Positions 52,490-63,646 of a DNA stretch of 64,000 nt are shown in pieces (within the stretch, counting starts at the first letter, position 1; each line of letters opens with the position of its first letter). The position numbers were made by a program, and so were the translations under genes. The DNA is from Cervus elaphus (Eukaryota > Chordata > Mammalia > Artiodactyla > Cervidae). The stretch is taken from contig NC_057831.1 in NCBI RefSeq assembly GCF_910594005.1, positions 45,714,001-45,778,000 of the forward strand, read 5' to 3'. Under the pieces are notes generated by a model, which saw nothing but the letters and a program-made list of their open reading frames with translations, did no database searches and was not told the DNA's origin.

Positions 52490-52930
52490 ACCACCAGGAA
52501 GTTGACCACTTTATAATCATTTTATTTCCTGACAATCAAAGCAATAAACACTCACTGTAGAAATGTTTGAAAATGCTGAAAAGGCTAAGTAAACAATAAA
52601 AACTACCCAACATTGCATCATGCAGAGCTATAACCTGTCCTAAAATTGTGGTGTATTTTCTAAGGATCTCTGTCCATATGATAAATATAATTGATCTCAG
52701 ACTTCATATGTAACTTCATTTCTACTTTTTTTAACCTAACAAATCATAGACACTTCTCTCAACACCATTCAAGACTCTCTGAAGGATCTTTAAAACTTTT
52801 GATGAATCCTTAATAGATGCATTGAAAATGGTTATAGGTAATTTAATTATTCTTCTCCTGTTAAACATTTAGAATGTTTCCAGTGTTTCCCCTAATTGAA
52901 ATAACATATCAGTGAACATATTCACATACT
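52490..52930. repeat. Probable ancient LINE remnant
   Basis: 'cactcactgtagaaatgttt', 'aacaataaaaactacccaac', 'gtttccagtgtttcccctaa' and 'atatcagtgaacatattcac' follow the order of a common old mammalian repeat (L1-like). Diverged; family not named. Confidence 0.4.
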
Positions 52931-52934
52931 GTGT

Positions 52935-53240
52935 TTCTTAATTGTTATTGAAGTATTGTTGTTGTTTAGTCGCTAAGCCATGTCCTACATATAGTTGATT
53001 TAAAATGTTGTGTTAGTTTCTGGCGTACAGCAAAGAGATTCATATATACATATATATATATTTCAGATTCTTTTCCATTTAGGTTATTGCAAGATGTTGA
53101 GTATAGTTTTCTGTACTATACAGTAAGTCCTTGTTGAGTTCCCTGTGCTATACAGTAAATCCTTGGTTTCACATATGTTTTTATCAGATTTTTGGCACCT
53201 GTTCCCTCATGTCTAGAATCTAATATAAAATGGCATCTAA
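52935..53240 (-). repeat. L1 LINE 3' UTR with micro-insertion
   Basis: Antisense L1: 'ttgatttaaaatgttgtgtt', 'gcgtacagcaaagagattca', 'tccctgtgctatacagtaaa'. The text 'tattgaagtat' to 'atagttgattt' is normally continuous but is split by a Bov-tA fragment at 52956-52984. A short (TA)n lies at 53044-53061. Confidence 0.8.
52956..52984 (-). repeat. 29 bp Bov-tA remnant
   Basis: 'gttgttgtttagtcgctaag' plus 'ccatgtcc' equals the end of a reverse-strand Bov-tA (GTTGTTCAGTCGCTCAGTCATGTCC). Nothing else of the SINE remains. Confidence 0.75.
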
Positions 53241-55204
53241 TCTGATCCAAAGATATTCATCTTATCATGTTTTCTGCTTTACCATGCTCTACCAAAGGCT
53301 GTGCCTTGCAGAGGCCCCACCAGCTGACCTAGTTGGAGAACCACAATGGTCAGTTACACAACAAGAATGACCGGGTCCCTTGTTGAAATCCAAATGAAAG
53401 CGATTCCTACACAGCAGGAAATCTTAGTGACAGCACCCACCCCCCACCCGCCACCTCCCTTAACTCAGGCCATGGTTTACAAGAGAGAGGGACAGAGGGA
53501 GAGAGGAGAGAGGGAGTGGAGGAGAGACAGAGAATCCCAAGGATGATTTTCAGAGAAACCACCACACGATGTAATTCCACCGGGAACATGACGATAAAAG
53601 TCCTCAGAACTGTGCCGCTTGGTATTTTAACAGAACTGTTGCTTGCTGATTTAGTTAATGATAATGTTGGGTTCCAAATTTGCTCTAAAAGGGAGTCTTA
53701 AGTGTTCTCAACTTGGACAGGACTGGCTTAAAAATAAACAAATAAGTTATATAAGTCCAAATTTTGGAGGATCGGGTTTTGGAAGCCAAGAATCTGGTAT
53801 AGGATTAAAGGGGCCTGCCTCACATCTCGTGGTTGGGCCTCACGTGCCGCCTGCAGGGTGGAGCAGCAAAGAAGCGTTCCAGCTGTCCCCAAAATCCAGC
53901 CTCTAATTTAAGTGCCAACACCCACAAGGAACTCAGGCAGCGTGCACCCCATGGCTCCTAGGAGACACACTAGGTGCTTAAGACAGCGAAGAGAAACAAA
54001 AGCAATCAGAACCACCAGCAGATGATGACAGACTTCTTTTTCTTTACTCTCTTCCAATGTCAGATGTTTTGAAAGGCTCACGGGTGCTATTCAAGAGCTG
54101 TCATCTTCCACTTGAGAGTTGACTGCATCTGGGTAGGAAATGAAGTGATTACTATGTGCTGCCTTTTTAAAATGTTCAAGGCACCTCCAGGAAGAAAGAT
54201 GTCAGGGTCCGCAAACTTACCACTGTGGATGGAGCCCTACTTTGGGTCCAGCTGTGGGAGACACTGCCAGGGAGAAAAGAAACCCAATGCTCTGGTGGGG
54301 TCCTGAGTCCTCCATGCACTCCAAGAGTGATATGAATATGTGAAATGTCACAGATGAGTCCATTCATTCACATATTAATGTCACGGAATTATTAAGAGCT
54401 AAGTAAGTGAAAGGCACTCAGGGTCTAAGGGTTAAAAGATACAGTAGACTAGGTTCAGCCCTCAGATTGCTTGTTCTTGTTGAGGAGAATAGCTGTGTTC
54501 ACAAATAGCCAGAAAGGGCTACATACCCATCACCATTATTGATGTAGACCAAGGATCTACATAGGCCAGGAATACAATGCAGCAGCACTCCTCAGATCTA
54601 AGCCAATAACCGGCTTCCTGAAACTCAGGCCCAGTGTGGCTGGAGCTTCATATTTTCCAAATCGGGAAAATGTACCTTTTTTGTAAAATATCCTGATTTG
54701 TTTAAGTTGGCTAAATTTTTTAAACTATGCAAACTAAACAAAACATACCTATACACTGGACCAGGGCAAGCCACCAAGGTGAACCTCTGAGGCAGACTAT
54801 ATTTGCTAATACGGACATAGGGACATATACCTACCCTTATAAGAAAAAGCACTTTATACAAGCCATATATCTAATATGATCACATTTTTACTGCAAAACT
54901 ATGTATTTACACATAGGAAAAAATGGAAGGCTACATCGAATGTTAGTAGATATTCTGGTTGGCAAGATTACAAGTGATTTTTTTTCCCCTCTTTGTTTTT
55001 CTGTTTAAGTGAAATTTTTACAATGGGCATGCATGACTTCAATAATCAGAATTTTCAACAAAATTTAAAAGTTTACAGAAAAGACCCAAGTGCTTTTAGA
55101 TTAGTGGAGATAAAATATGAAAGCCTTAAAAATAAGAAAAATTTAAAAAGAGTAAGAATTAATGAGAAATATTAAGAATAATAAAATCCAAGTAATACAG
55201 AAAT
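53241..55204. other. Unique stretch
   Basis: No gene recognised. A GA-rich block at 53480-53534 gives Arg/Glu-rich frames. 54620-55200 is AT-rich. Nothing else assignable. Confidence 0.45.
53480..53534 (+). repeat. GA-rich simple repeat
   Basis: Irregular GAGAGGGA-type purine tract, all but a few bases A or G. Confidence 0.85.
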
Positions 55205-55445
55205 AAATTATCTACATTGAACATTTACACTGGTGCAGGAGGAAGGATACTCACAATGGAGTTTACAGGCATTATCTTTCTTATTCTTTGAAACTTCCCT
55301 GTAATGGTACTACTGTTATTCCCATGCACAGAGAAAACGACGAGGCTTAGAAAGCTTAAGTAACTTGTCCAAGGTCACACAGCATAGAACTAGAATTCAA
55401 AACCCAGGTCATCGGCCTCCAGAGGCTGCATGTTAGCTTAACCTT
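55205..55445 (-). repeat. MIR SINE, near full length
   Basis: Reverse-strand: 'tactactgttattcccatgc', 'aagcttaagtaacttgtcca', 'aggtcacacagcatagaact', 'gaattcaaaacccaggtcat'. Confidence 0.88.
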
Positions 55446-55738
55446 AAGTAAGAGATCCCCAGAAGCAAAGTAAGGGAGGAAGGTCAGGGACACAGGGGTC
55501 TTTGATCAGGCCTTGAAGACCCAGAAAGAGTTCAGCCCCTAGATATAGAAAGGAAACAACATTGCCAAAGAAGTAGAGATGATACCAGGATATAAGAAGA
55601 TTTTAAACTTAATGAAGTAAGGATAGTAGACTGGAGAAGTCAGAAGAGTCCTAAGGACCGGATGCCAGGCCAAGGAGTTAGACTTTACTGACAATCAGTG
55701 GAAGCCAGTGATGTTTCCAGCATAGAAATAAGATGGGT
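55446..55738. other. Unassigned, ancient-repeat-like
   Basis: 'gatcaggccttgaagaccca' and 'agtggaagccagtgatgttt' suggest an old LINE-type 3' segment, but the family is not certain. Confidence 0.35.
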
Positions 55739-56115
55739 GTCATGCCAAGACCACCATTAACGAATTTTCACAGACTGGGCGGTTTATACAACAGAAATCT
55801 GCTTCTCACAGTTCTGGAGGCTTGCAGCCCAAGATCAAGGTGTTGGCAGGCTTGGTTTCTCCTGAGGGCCTTCCCCTTGGTGTGCAGGTGGCCACCTTCT
55901 CACTGTGTCCTCCTCCCAAGACCTTCCCTCTGGTGTCTCACCTTCCTCTTCTTATAAGGACACCAGTCAGTTTGTGTTGAGGCCTCCCTGATGGCCTCAT
56001 TTAAACTTGGTTCCTCTGTAAAAGCCCTGTCTCCTAACACAGTCGCATTCTGAGGCACTGGGGGTCAAGACTTCAACATGTGAACTTGAGGGGGAACCCA
56101 GTTCAGCCTGTAACA
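55739..56115 (-). repeat. MaLR (MLT1-type) LTR, antisense
   Basis: About full-length reverse LTR: 'actgggcggtttatacaaca', 'cacagttctggaggcttgca', 'cttataaggacaccagtcag', 'cattctgaggcactgggggt', ending 'acccagttcagcctgtaaca'. Confidence 0.85.
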
Positions 56116-56129
56116 AATGGTGATGCAAA

Positions 56130-56325
56130 AAGAGCACTGAACTTGGACAGTCAGAAGCCCTGAGTCTGAACGCTGCCAATACCACTTATTATTAGATGTG
56201 GGACCTTAAGCAACACATTTAAGCACTTTGCCCCTCATTCATTAAATTAAAAAAAAAAGCAGCTGATACAATTTGTCTGCACTGCAAGGTTGTGGTAAGG
56301 CTGAAATGAAATAATTAATGTATTT
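56130..56325 (+). repeat. MIR SINE
   Basis: Sense: 'gtcagaagccctgagtctga', 'gatgtgggaccttaagcaac', 'aaggttgtggtaaggctgaa'. Confidence 0.75.
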
Positions 56326-56409
56326 TTAATGTATTGTGCCACCCATTTTAAACATTTAGGGCCCCTACTGTAACAAAATGCATTTACATTTGAATTTTAA
56401 TCTATAATT

Positions 56410-56510
56410 CTGAATTAATAAACATTTGTTGAATATCTATAATGTGGAACATGCTGGCATCGATGAATTTCCCAGACCTCATTTAATCCTCACAAACCTC
56501 ACTGGTCTGG
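56410..56510 (-). repeat. MIR SINE fragment
   Basis: Reverse-strand: 'taaacatttgttgaatatct', 'tttaatcctcacaaacctca'. It is followed by a short MLT1-like remnant (56515-56600, 'tgagggtttgaatgtaacaa'). Confidence 0.6.
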
Positions 56511-56815
56511 AAACAGACCACCTCCTAATACAATCACCCTGAGGGTTTGAATGTAACAAATGATTGGGGTGTGCATATATTCAGACCATAGCAATGATGT
56601 TATCTATTTTCTATCCATTTTTTTTCAGTACAAAGATAGCTCAATGTGAGCAGTAAGCATCTATGCTCTGGAACCCTAAAAATGCCTCAGTGGAAAATGT
56701 GTTCTTAATTGTTGCTAAGATTCTTCTCCTGATTTTCCTGCCGCTCTAACTCCATGTGGCCAATCCAGTTTCAGCACAAGGACACATCCAAAGCCCAGTC
56801 AAAATAGCCCTACAT

Positions 56816-57033
56816 GCATGCATGCTAAGTCACTTCAGTCTTGTCCGACTCTTTGCAGCCCTATGGACTGCAGCCTGCCAGGCTCCTCTGTCCATGGGAT
56901 TCTCCAGACTAGAATACTGGAGTGGGCTGCCATGCCCTCCTCCAGAGGATTGTCCCAACCCAAGGATCGAACCCCTGTCTCTTACATCTCCTCCACTGGC
57001 AGGCGGATTCTTTACCACCACCTGGGAAGCCCC
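56816..57033 (-). repeat. Bov-tA SINE, older subtype
   Basis: Reverse-strand: TGCATGCATGCTAAGTCACT to 'accaccacctgggaagcccc', with 'tctcctccactggcaggcgg'. Confidence 0.94.
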
Positions 57034-58379
57034 AGGAGATTTTTAAACTATATTTTAAATCTCTGATTTGCATCTTTGAAAAGAAAATTCAAGAGGATCC
57101 AATTCCTAGCCCCCCAGCAATTCTGGTCATTCCTAAGTTGTCCAAAATTCAATGCTGCTGCTTCCATACTGCTCTCTGTACCTTAGGCCACAAAGATAAT
57201 CCTCTCTTCTCACGCTTGTCCTCAATCTCCCAATTTTTTTATTATTTAATTCTTTCTTATAGGACAGGGGACAGGGAATAATCAGGGCACAAGGTCATAT
57301 TAATAATCGGCTACCCCATTACACACAGATATGTCTCTCCACTGCTGCAAAGAGTACCTGATGCTGGCACGGCTCCTTTTAAACCAAAGCTTGTTTTTCA
57401 CTTCAGTGCTATCTCCTGATGCTCCCAACAACTCAGACAATTACCAGGCAATTTAATCTTTGCAGGGAAAAAAATAAATGAGACTTTGGGAAATTTCTCT
57501 AACAGATTTAAGGCTGGTTAGTGGTATAAGCACTGGCTGATCCCCACATCCTTCTTAGCAGGACTCATAGCCAATGCTTTTCTCCCCAGGAACAAGCTAT
57601 AGCTCTGCAGTGCCCTATATAATATTAAGGACATTGAAATGTCCCAGAGATGCCCCAAAGTAATTTTTGCTTTCCGGGAAAGCACAGTAATAGATACCCA
57701 TCTATCTCTAAATGCAGGACTTTTTAAAAAAGAGTTATGTTGTCCAGGGGAGAGGGGAGATTGGTGTTTTCAGGAGAGGGTTGTATTTTTAAAGCGGTTT
57801 TCCTTTTGCAAAGTGGCAAATTTCCTAACGTATTTTTCACCCTCCAAGTTCTTGCAACCTTTTTTGACATCCTCTCCCTGTGTCAAATGGCAAGCCCAAT
57901 GGAAGTCATTTGGAAGGCAGGGGCAGATGGCAGAAAAATAGTTTCTCCCCTCAACTGCTCTGTCCGGGTAATTTGTTTTCCTCACTGATGTAAAGGAAAC
58001 CATAAGAGTGCTTTGCCCACTCCAAACCTCTGAAACTGGAGTTATGAGGTCGTACGGAGGAGGCCAGGAAAAATAGTTTTTGGGGTGGTTTGATGCTTTC
58101 TGAGGCCTTTTACTAGTGACCTGCAACACTAATTACCCAGGCTTCCTGTCTGAATAAGACATTTAGATGATGATTCACGGCTGTGGAAGCCAGCGTCAAT
58201 AAACAGGCCGTTGAAATTCAACTCTTGCATCTCAAAACTGGATTCTCTGGATCCTCACAGGCAAATCCAATATACTTGTAATCCAGACAAGTGTTGGGTG
58301 TAGGAAAAAGAGCATGAAGTACCAGGTTTGTTGGGGAGAAAGCAGTCTGATGGTGGTCCACCATGGGTACTAAGAATAG
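57034..58379. other. Unique stretch
   Basis: No gene recognised. Two overlapping sense frames (57639-57941 and 57737-57988) and a 119-codon reverse frame (57770-58129) share the same DNA, so at most one could be real; none has a known domain. Confidence 0.45.
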
Positions 58380-58600
58380 AACCATTTCTCTCTGCCCTGG
58401 TTCCACCATTCACTAGATAAGTGACATTTAGCAAGTCATTTAATCTCTCTGTGCCTCAGTTTTCTCATCTGTAATATGGGGATAATCACAGTACCTACCT
58501 TACAGGGTTTTATGAGACTAAAATAAGTTACTGTTTGGAAAGCAATTAGAAGAGTGCCTGGTACATAGTGAGTGCTATCTGTGTGTTTGATAAATATACT
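58380..58600 (+). repeat. MIR SINE, near full length
   Basis: Sense: 'gacatttagcaagtcattta', 'atctctctgtgcctcagttt', 'tctcatctgtaatatgggga', 'agagtgcctggtacatagtg'. The best-preserved MIR in the window. Confidence 0.92.
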
Positions 58601-59458
58601 TGGAAAAAATGGTCATGATAACCAATCAAGCAGACTTATCTGAGGATGATACTGGCTAACTGTGCCCTGCAGATCTGACCCTCTCTTTTCTGCTGAATGA
58701 GCCTGAGTGGTACCCACTGACGTCACGGCTGAGCAGCCCTTCAAAGGCAATTCAAGAAGTAGGCCAGTGGGACACTCGAATCTAGCCATGGCCATTTGCT
58801 TTCACAGACTTGCTAACATCCGCTCAGAAATTGTCGGAAGACTTCAAATGTTTTCACTCTAATACGCCCAAGAAATGAATTTTGAAAACTACACCTCTGC
58901 ACACATTCTTACTTAATTTTATCATTTCAATGTAAGATTAAGTGACTGGAAAAAAAAAATCCCTAAATAGAATATTATAAAAATGAATGTTTGAAAACAG
59001 TTGCATCACTATTTTAAATGAATCCCTTGGGGTTATCCCCCCAGCAATACCCTAGAATTTGCCACCCACTATCATTCATTTAAAGAGACTCAAATAAGGT
59101 TTTCTTTCACACTAAAAATTCTACATTGCTCCTGCATCTCCCTGTACAGCTATTTCTATTTCTCTTCCTTCTCAGAATTTTATCTTAACATTTTTTATAA
59201 GTAATGCTATGCATTTGCAACACACATATGAATATTTTTTCCTCTGGCCACCAAGCTCTAAATGTAAAAACAAGGAAAACAGTATTTTTAATCCTTCCAG
59301 ATCTAAGGGTTACAAGTTATTAATAGTATACAATTGATCGAAACATTGATATATTTTAACTTTTGGTATATAATCATAATACTAAAAGTAATTTTTAATG
59401 TGTCTCAATGAAACCAGTGGAGATATTTTCCCCCACTAGCTCATATTCAGGAATGACT
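58601..59458. other. Unique AT-rich stretch
   Basis: No gene. Short A and T runs (for example 58950-58959). Nothing assignable. Confidence 0.45.
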
Positions 59459-59469
59459 ATTTATTACAA

Positions 59470-59623
59470 ATGACAGAGGATGAGATGGTTGGATGGCATC
59501 ACCGACTCAATGGACATGAGTTTGAGCAAGATCCAGGAGTTGGTGAAGGACAGGGAAGCCTGGTGTGCTGCGGTCCATGCAGTCACAAAGAGTCGGACAC
59601 AACTGAGCAACTGAACTGAACTG
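59470..59623 (+). repeat. BovB 3' end with TSD
   Basis: Sense, 154 bp: 'gacagaggatgagatggttg' to CTGAACTGAACTG. Perfect 11 bp TSD ATTTATTACAA (59459-59469 and 59624-59634). A complete, severely 5'-truncated insertion. Confidence 0.96.
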
Positions 59624-59634
59624 ATTTATTACAA

Positions 59635-60041
59635 TAAGAGAGAGAGAATGTTTAGAATTATTTCTATCCTTATTTTCCTGTCTCATATATGTGAGCACTG
59701 ACATCTTTTATTCACATTTAAAAGGAGATGGGAAGGGAAGGAATCTCTCTAAAATGCTGACATTCAATTCTTTGAACTCCCTCTGAATTGTATACCGAAG
59801 ACATAATGGAATTCTAAGGCATCTATCACTTTGATTAGGGCCTCTTCCAATTTTGTTGAAAGGAAATAATTGGAAATCATTTGACTTGAGAAAAGATTCA
59901 TTATTCAGTCCTCAATGTCTCATTCTGTGTTATATACCAGAAAGGCCAAAACTTTTAAATTACCATTATCTTAACCTGTTGTCCTTATCTGTTACTCAGA
60001 GGCACTTTGTTTAGTTTGTCTCAAAATACCTATTTCCATAC
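59635..60041. other. Unique stretch
   Basis: No gene or clear repeat between the two BovB insertions. Confidence 0.4.
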
Positions 60042-60053
60042 ATCTTTCAGAGT

Positions 60054-61614
60054 TCAGTCCAGTTCAGTTCAGTCGCTAAGTTGTGTCCGACTCTGCGACC
60101 GCATGGACTGCAGCACTCCAGGCTTCCCTGCCTATCACCAACTCCTGAAGTTTACTCAAACTCATGTCCATTGAGTCGGTAATGCCATCCAACTATCTCA
60201 TCCTCTGTTGTCCCCTTCTCCTCCCGCCTTCAATCTTTCCCAGCATCAGGGTCTTTTCAAATGAGTCAGTTCTTCGCATCAGGTGGCTAAAGTATTGGAG
60301 TTTCAGCTTCAGCATCAGTCCTTCCAATGAATATTCAGGACTGATTTCCTTAGGATGGACTGGTTGGGTCACCCTGATGTCCAAGGGACTCTCAAGAGTC
60401 TTCTCAAACACCACAGTTCAAAAGCGTCAATGCTTCGGCGCTCAACTTTCTTTCGTAGTCCAACTCTCACATCCATACAAGACTACTGGAAAAACCATCG
60501 CTTTGACTAGACAGACCTTTGTTGGCAAAGTAACGTCTCTGCTTTTTAACATGCTGTCTAGGTTGGTCATAGCTTTTCTTCCAAGGAACAGGCGTCTTTT
60601 AATTTCATGGCTGCAGTCACCATCGGCAGTGATTTTGGAGCCCAAGAAAATAAAGTCTGTCACTGTTTCCATTGTTTCCCGATCTATTTGCCATGAAGTG
60701 ATGGGACCAGATGCCATGATGTTAGTTTTCTGAGTGTTGAGTTTTAAGCCAACTTTTCCACTCTCCTCTTTCACTTTCATCAAGAGGCTCTTTAGTTCTT
60801 CTTCACTTTCTGCCGTAAGTGTGGTGTCATCTGCGTATCTGAGGTTGTTGATATTTCTCTCGGCAATCTTGATTCCAGCTTGTGCTTCATCCAGTTCAGC
60901 ATTTCTCATGATGTACTCTGCATATAAGTTAAATAAGCAAGGTGACAATATACAGCCTTGATGTATTCTTTTCCCAATTTGGAACCAGTCTGTTGTTCCA
61001 TGTCCAGTTCTAACTGTTGCTTCTTGACCTGCATACAGATTTCTCAGGAGGCAGATCAGGTGGTCTGATATTCCCATCTCTTTAAGAATTTTCTACAGTT
61101 TGTTGTGATCCACACAGTCAAAGGCTTTGGCATAGTCAATAAGGCAGAAGCAGATGTTTTTCTAGAACTCTCACTTTTTCAATGATCCAATGGATGTTAG
61201 CAATTTGATCTCTGGTTCCTCTGCCTTTTCTAAATCCAGCTTGAACATCTGGAAGTTCACAGTTCATGTACTGTTGAAGCCTGGCTTCAAGAATTTTGAC
61301 CATTTCTTTGCCAGCGTGTGAGATGAGTGCAATTGTGCAGTAGTTTGAACATTCTTTGGCATTGCCTTTCTTTGGGACTGGAATGAAAACTGACCTTTTC
61401 CAGTCCTGTGGCCACTACTGAGTTTTCCAAATTTGCTGGCATATTGAGTGTAGCACTTTCACAGCATTATCTTTTAGGATTTGAAATAGCTCAAGTGGCA
61501 TTCCATCACCTCCACTAGCTTTGTCCCTAGTGATGCTTCCTAAGGCCAACTTGACGTTGAATACCAGATGTCTGGCACTAGGTGAGTGATCACACCATCG
61601 TGATTATCGTGATT
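60054..61614 (-). mobile_element. BovB (RTE) LINE, 1.56 kb, partial RT
   Basis: Largest BovB here; the 3' end is at 60054 and the 5' end is truncated at 61614. TSD ATCTTTCAGAGT (60042-60053) and ATCTTTTAGAGT (61615-61626), one transition. The reverse frame 60442-61077 (211 codons) covers the central and C-terminal part of the reverse transcriptase: HQGCILSPCLFNLY at residues 39-52 and the catalytic YADD box at 81-84 (60826-60837), then the connection region to YGCESW. Further 3', the tail domain is in another frame (60193-60414). Upstream (61078-61614) the RT N-terminal part has stops, and the endonuclease is absent. Not mobile; in life the protein would copy BovB RNA at nicked chromosomal DNA. 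Confidence 0.96.
60442..61077 (-). pseudogene. BovB reverse transcriptase fragment
   Basis: 211-codon open frame with the RT core motifs QGCILSPCLFN and YADDTTL, ending a little past 'VVLYGCESW'. The catalytic Asp pair is intact. A full BovB protein also has an N-terminal endonuclease and more RT, both missing or broken here. The internal ATG is not the native start. Confidence 0.9.
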
Positions 61615-61717
61615 ATCTTTTAGAGTAGAACCACTTCAATGCTTTTATCTTGCTGTGTGCCTGAGTTAAAATTTTGTCAAAATCTTGGAGCTTCAGAATG
61701 GCTCATGCAACTGATGT

Positions 61718-61926
61718 GCTTAGTCACTCAGTCATGTCCAACTCCTTGCAACCCCATGGACTGTAGCCCACCAGGCTCCTCTGTCCATGGGGATTCTCCA
61801 GGCAAGAATACCCCATTGAGTGGGTTGCCATGGCCTTCTCCAGGGGATCTTCCCAACCCAGGGATCTAACTCATGTCTCCCATATTGCAGGCAGATTCTT
61901 TACCATCTGAGTCACCAGCGACGCCC
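61718..61926 (-). repeat. Bov-tA SINE with 14 bp TSD
   Basis: Reverse-strand. Perfect TSD CATGCAACTGATGT (61704-61717 and 61927-61940). A small insertion 'accccattg' lies in the 'aagaatactggagtggg' region. Confidence 0.97.
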
Positions 61927-61940
61927 CATGCAACTGATGT

Positions 61941-62877
61941 TTCATCATAAAACCTAAGTATCAAACCAATCAGCCAAATTAGACGTATTTCTTGCCTTTT
62001 AAAGTGTGACTTCCTTTTTTAATTAAACTAAGTATCTTAATATTCATTTTGGAGGATATTATAAAAACTACAGCAAAATAAGTTATGGAATGCATCACAT
62101 GAAATAGATTCCTAAAAAACAGCCAACTTTATGTTGATTAGATTAGATGTAATTAATTTTACAACAAGGGTAAAACAGGATAATAATGCTGTTTCTCATT
62201 ACTTTATTTGCAATAAAATGGCATACTATTTTACTAAAATTATGTTATTTATGGAGCCAGAAATATGACAGAAGGCATACTATCTCTTCCCAAAGCAGGG
62301 TAAATGTGTGCTGTAACTCTGATGTGTGGCTTGGGGATTAATTAAATAGCAATTATGTTTAAAAATCAGAAATAATTTCATTGATTTCACTAGGCCTCAT
62401 GCTCAAACTTCTCTGTTTAAGTTATATAATAGGAAAACAGTATGTATCTGTATACTACTGAAACTAATCAGGTCAGCATGTATCATAATCCAAAGTATTC
62501 ATACTAGGTAAGAAATCCATACATGATTTTATAAAATCAATTCTAACCACCTCATGGAATAGCATACACAATATCTGAAAAACACTATCTAAAATTTCTA
62601 TCTGCAGGTTTTATGCAATGTATCATGGAAATCTTGGTAGTTCCAGACAATATACCAGCTGCATCTATTAAGAGCATCATTAACTGGCCTAGACAGTTCA
62701 ACTGTTGTCAGGCACAATCTCTTCTAGCTAATTACAATTCCTAGGGATGAAAATCAGAATTTTCTTAAACACACAAATTCTCCCAACACACACACACTTT
62801 GCCATTAATAATTAAATTCAACCACAGGGGGAAAAAAAAGGATTACAGGATACTCATCGATCAGATAATAACAGACA
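61941..62877. other. Unique AT-rich stretch
   Basis: No gene. Short (CA)n at 62789-62799 and an A-rich run at 62832-62839. Nothing else assignable. Confidence 0.45.
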
Positions 62878-63090
62878 TTATTTTAATGAGCACTTACTAT
62901 GTGCTGCTCACTGTTCAAAGCTATTGACATATACTAGCACTGAACTGGTCTTTACAGCAACTTTGTGAAGTGAGCCTGATTGACAGTTCCATTACCAGAT
63001 GAAGAAACGGACACTCAGAGGCCACAGGACTGACAGTTGGGGAAGGCAGTGTGCAAACTCAGGGTGCCTGTCCCCAGAGCCCAGGTTAAC
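62878..63090 (-). repeat. MIR SINE, near full length
   Basis: Reverse-strand: 'aatgagcacttactatgtgc', 'attaccagatgaagaaacgg', 'gggtgcctgtccccagagcc'. Confidence 0.88.
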
Positions 63091-63176
63091 TATCACACAC
63101 ACTGCCTCTCTAGAACATGAGTCCGTTTCAAATTACTTCTGTTCCACAGCTAACCACAGTGGAGAGCAAAATAAAG

Positions 63177-63646
63177 ACATTCCCCCACAGAGATGTCCAT
63201 GCCCTAGTCTCCAGAACCCATGAATATATGGCAGAAGGGACTTTGCAGGTGTGATTAAGTTAAGGATCCTGAGATGACAAGAATACCCTGGATTATCCAG
63301 GTGAGTGAAACATCATCGTAAGTGAAAAGGGGAGGCAGAAGAGTCAGAGTCAGAGGAGATGTGATGATGGAATCAGAGGTCAGAGTGATGCAATCTCTGG
63401 CTTTGAAAATGGAGGAAAGGTCCCCAAGGCCAGGGATGTAAATACCATCTAGAAACAGGAAAAGACAAGAAAACAGATTCTCCCTTATAGCATTCAGACA
63501 GGAGCACCACCCTGCCAACTTGTGATTTTTAGCTACATAAGACCCATCAGACTTCTGACCTCTTGAACTGCAAAATAAAAAATGTGTGTTGTTCTAAGCC
63601 TCTAAGTTTGTGGTTAAGTTATTACAGTAGGAAACTGATACAATCA
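63177..63646 (+). repeat. MaLR (MLT1-type) LTR
   Basis: Near full-length sense LTR: 'gattaagttaaggatcctga', 'ggattatccaggtgagtgaa', 'agaaaacagattctccctta', 'tgcaaaataaaaaatgtgtg' (poly(A) signal), 'cctctaagtttgtggttaag', ending 'aggaaactgataca'. Confidence 0.8.
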
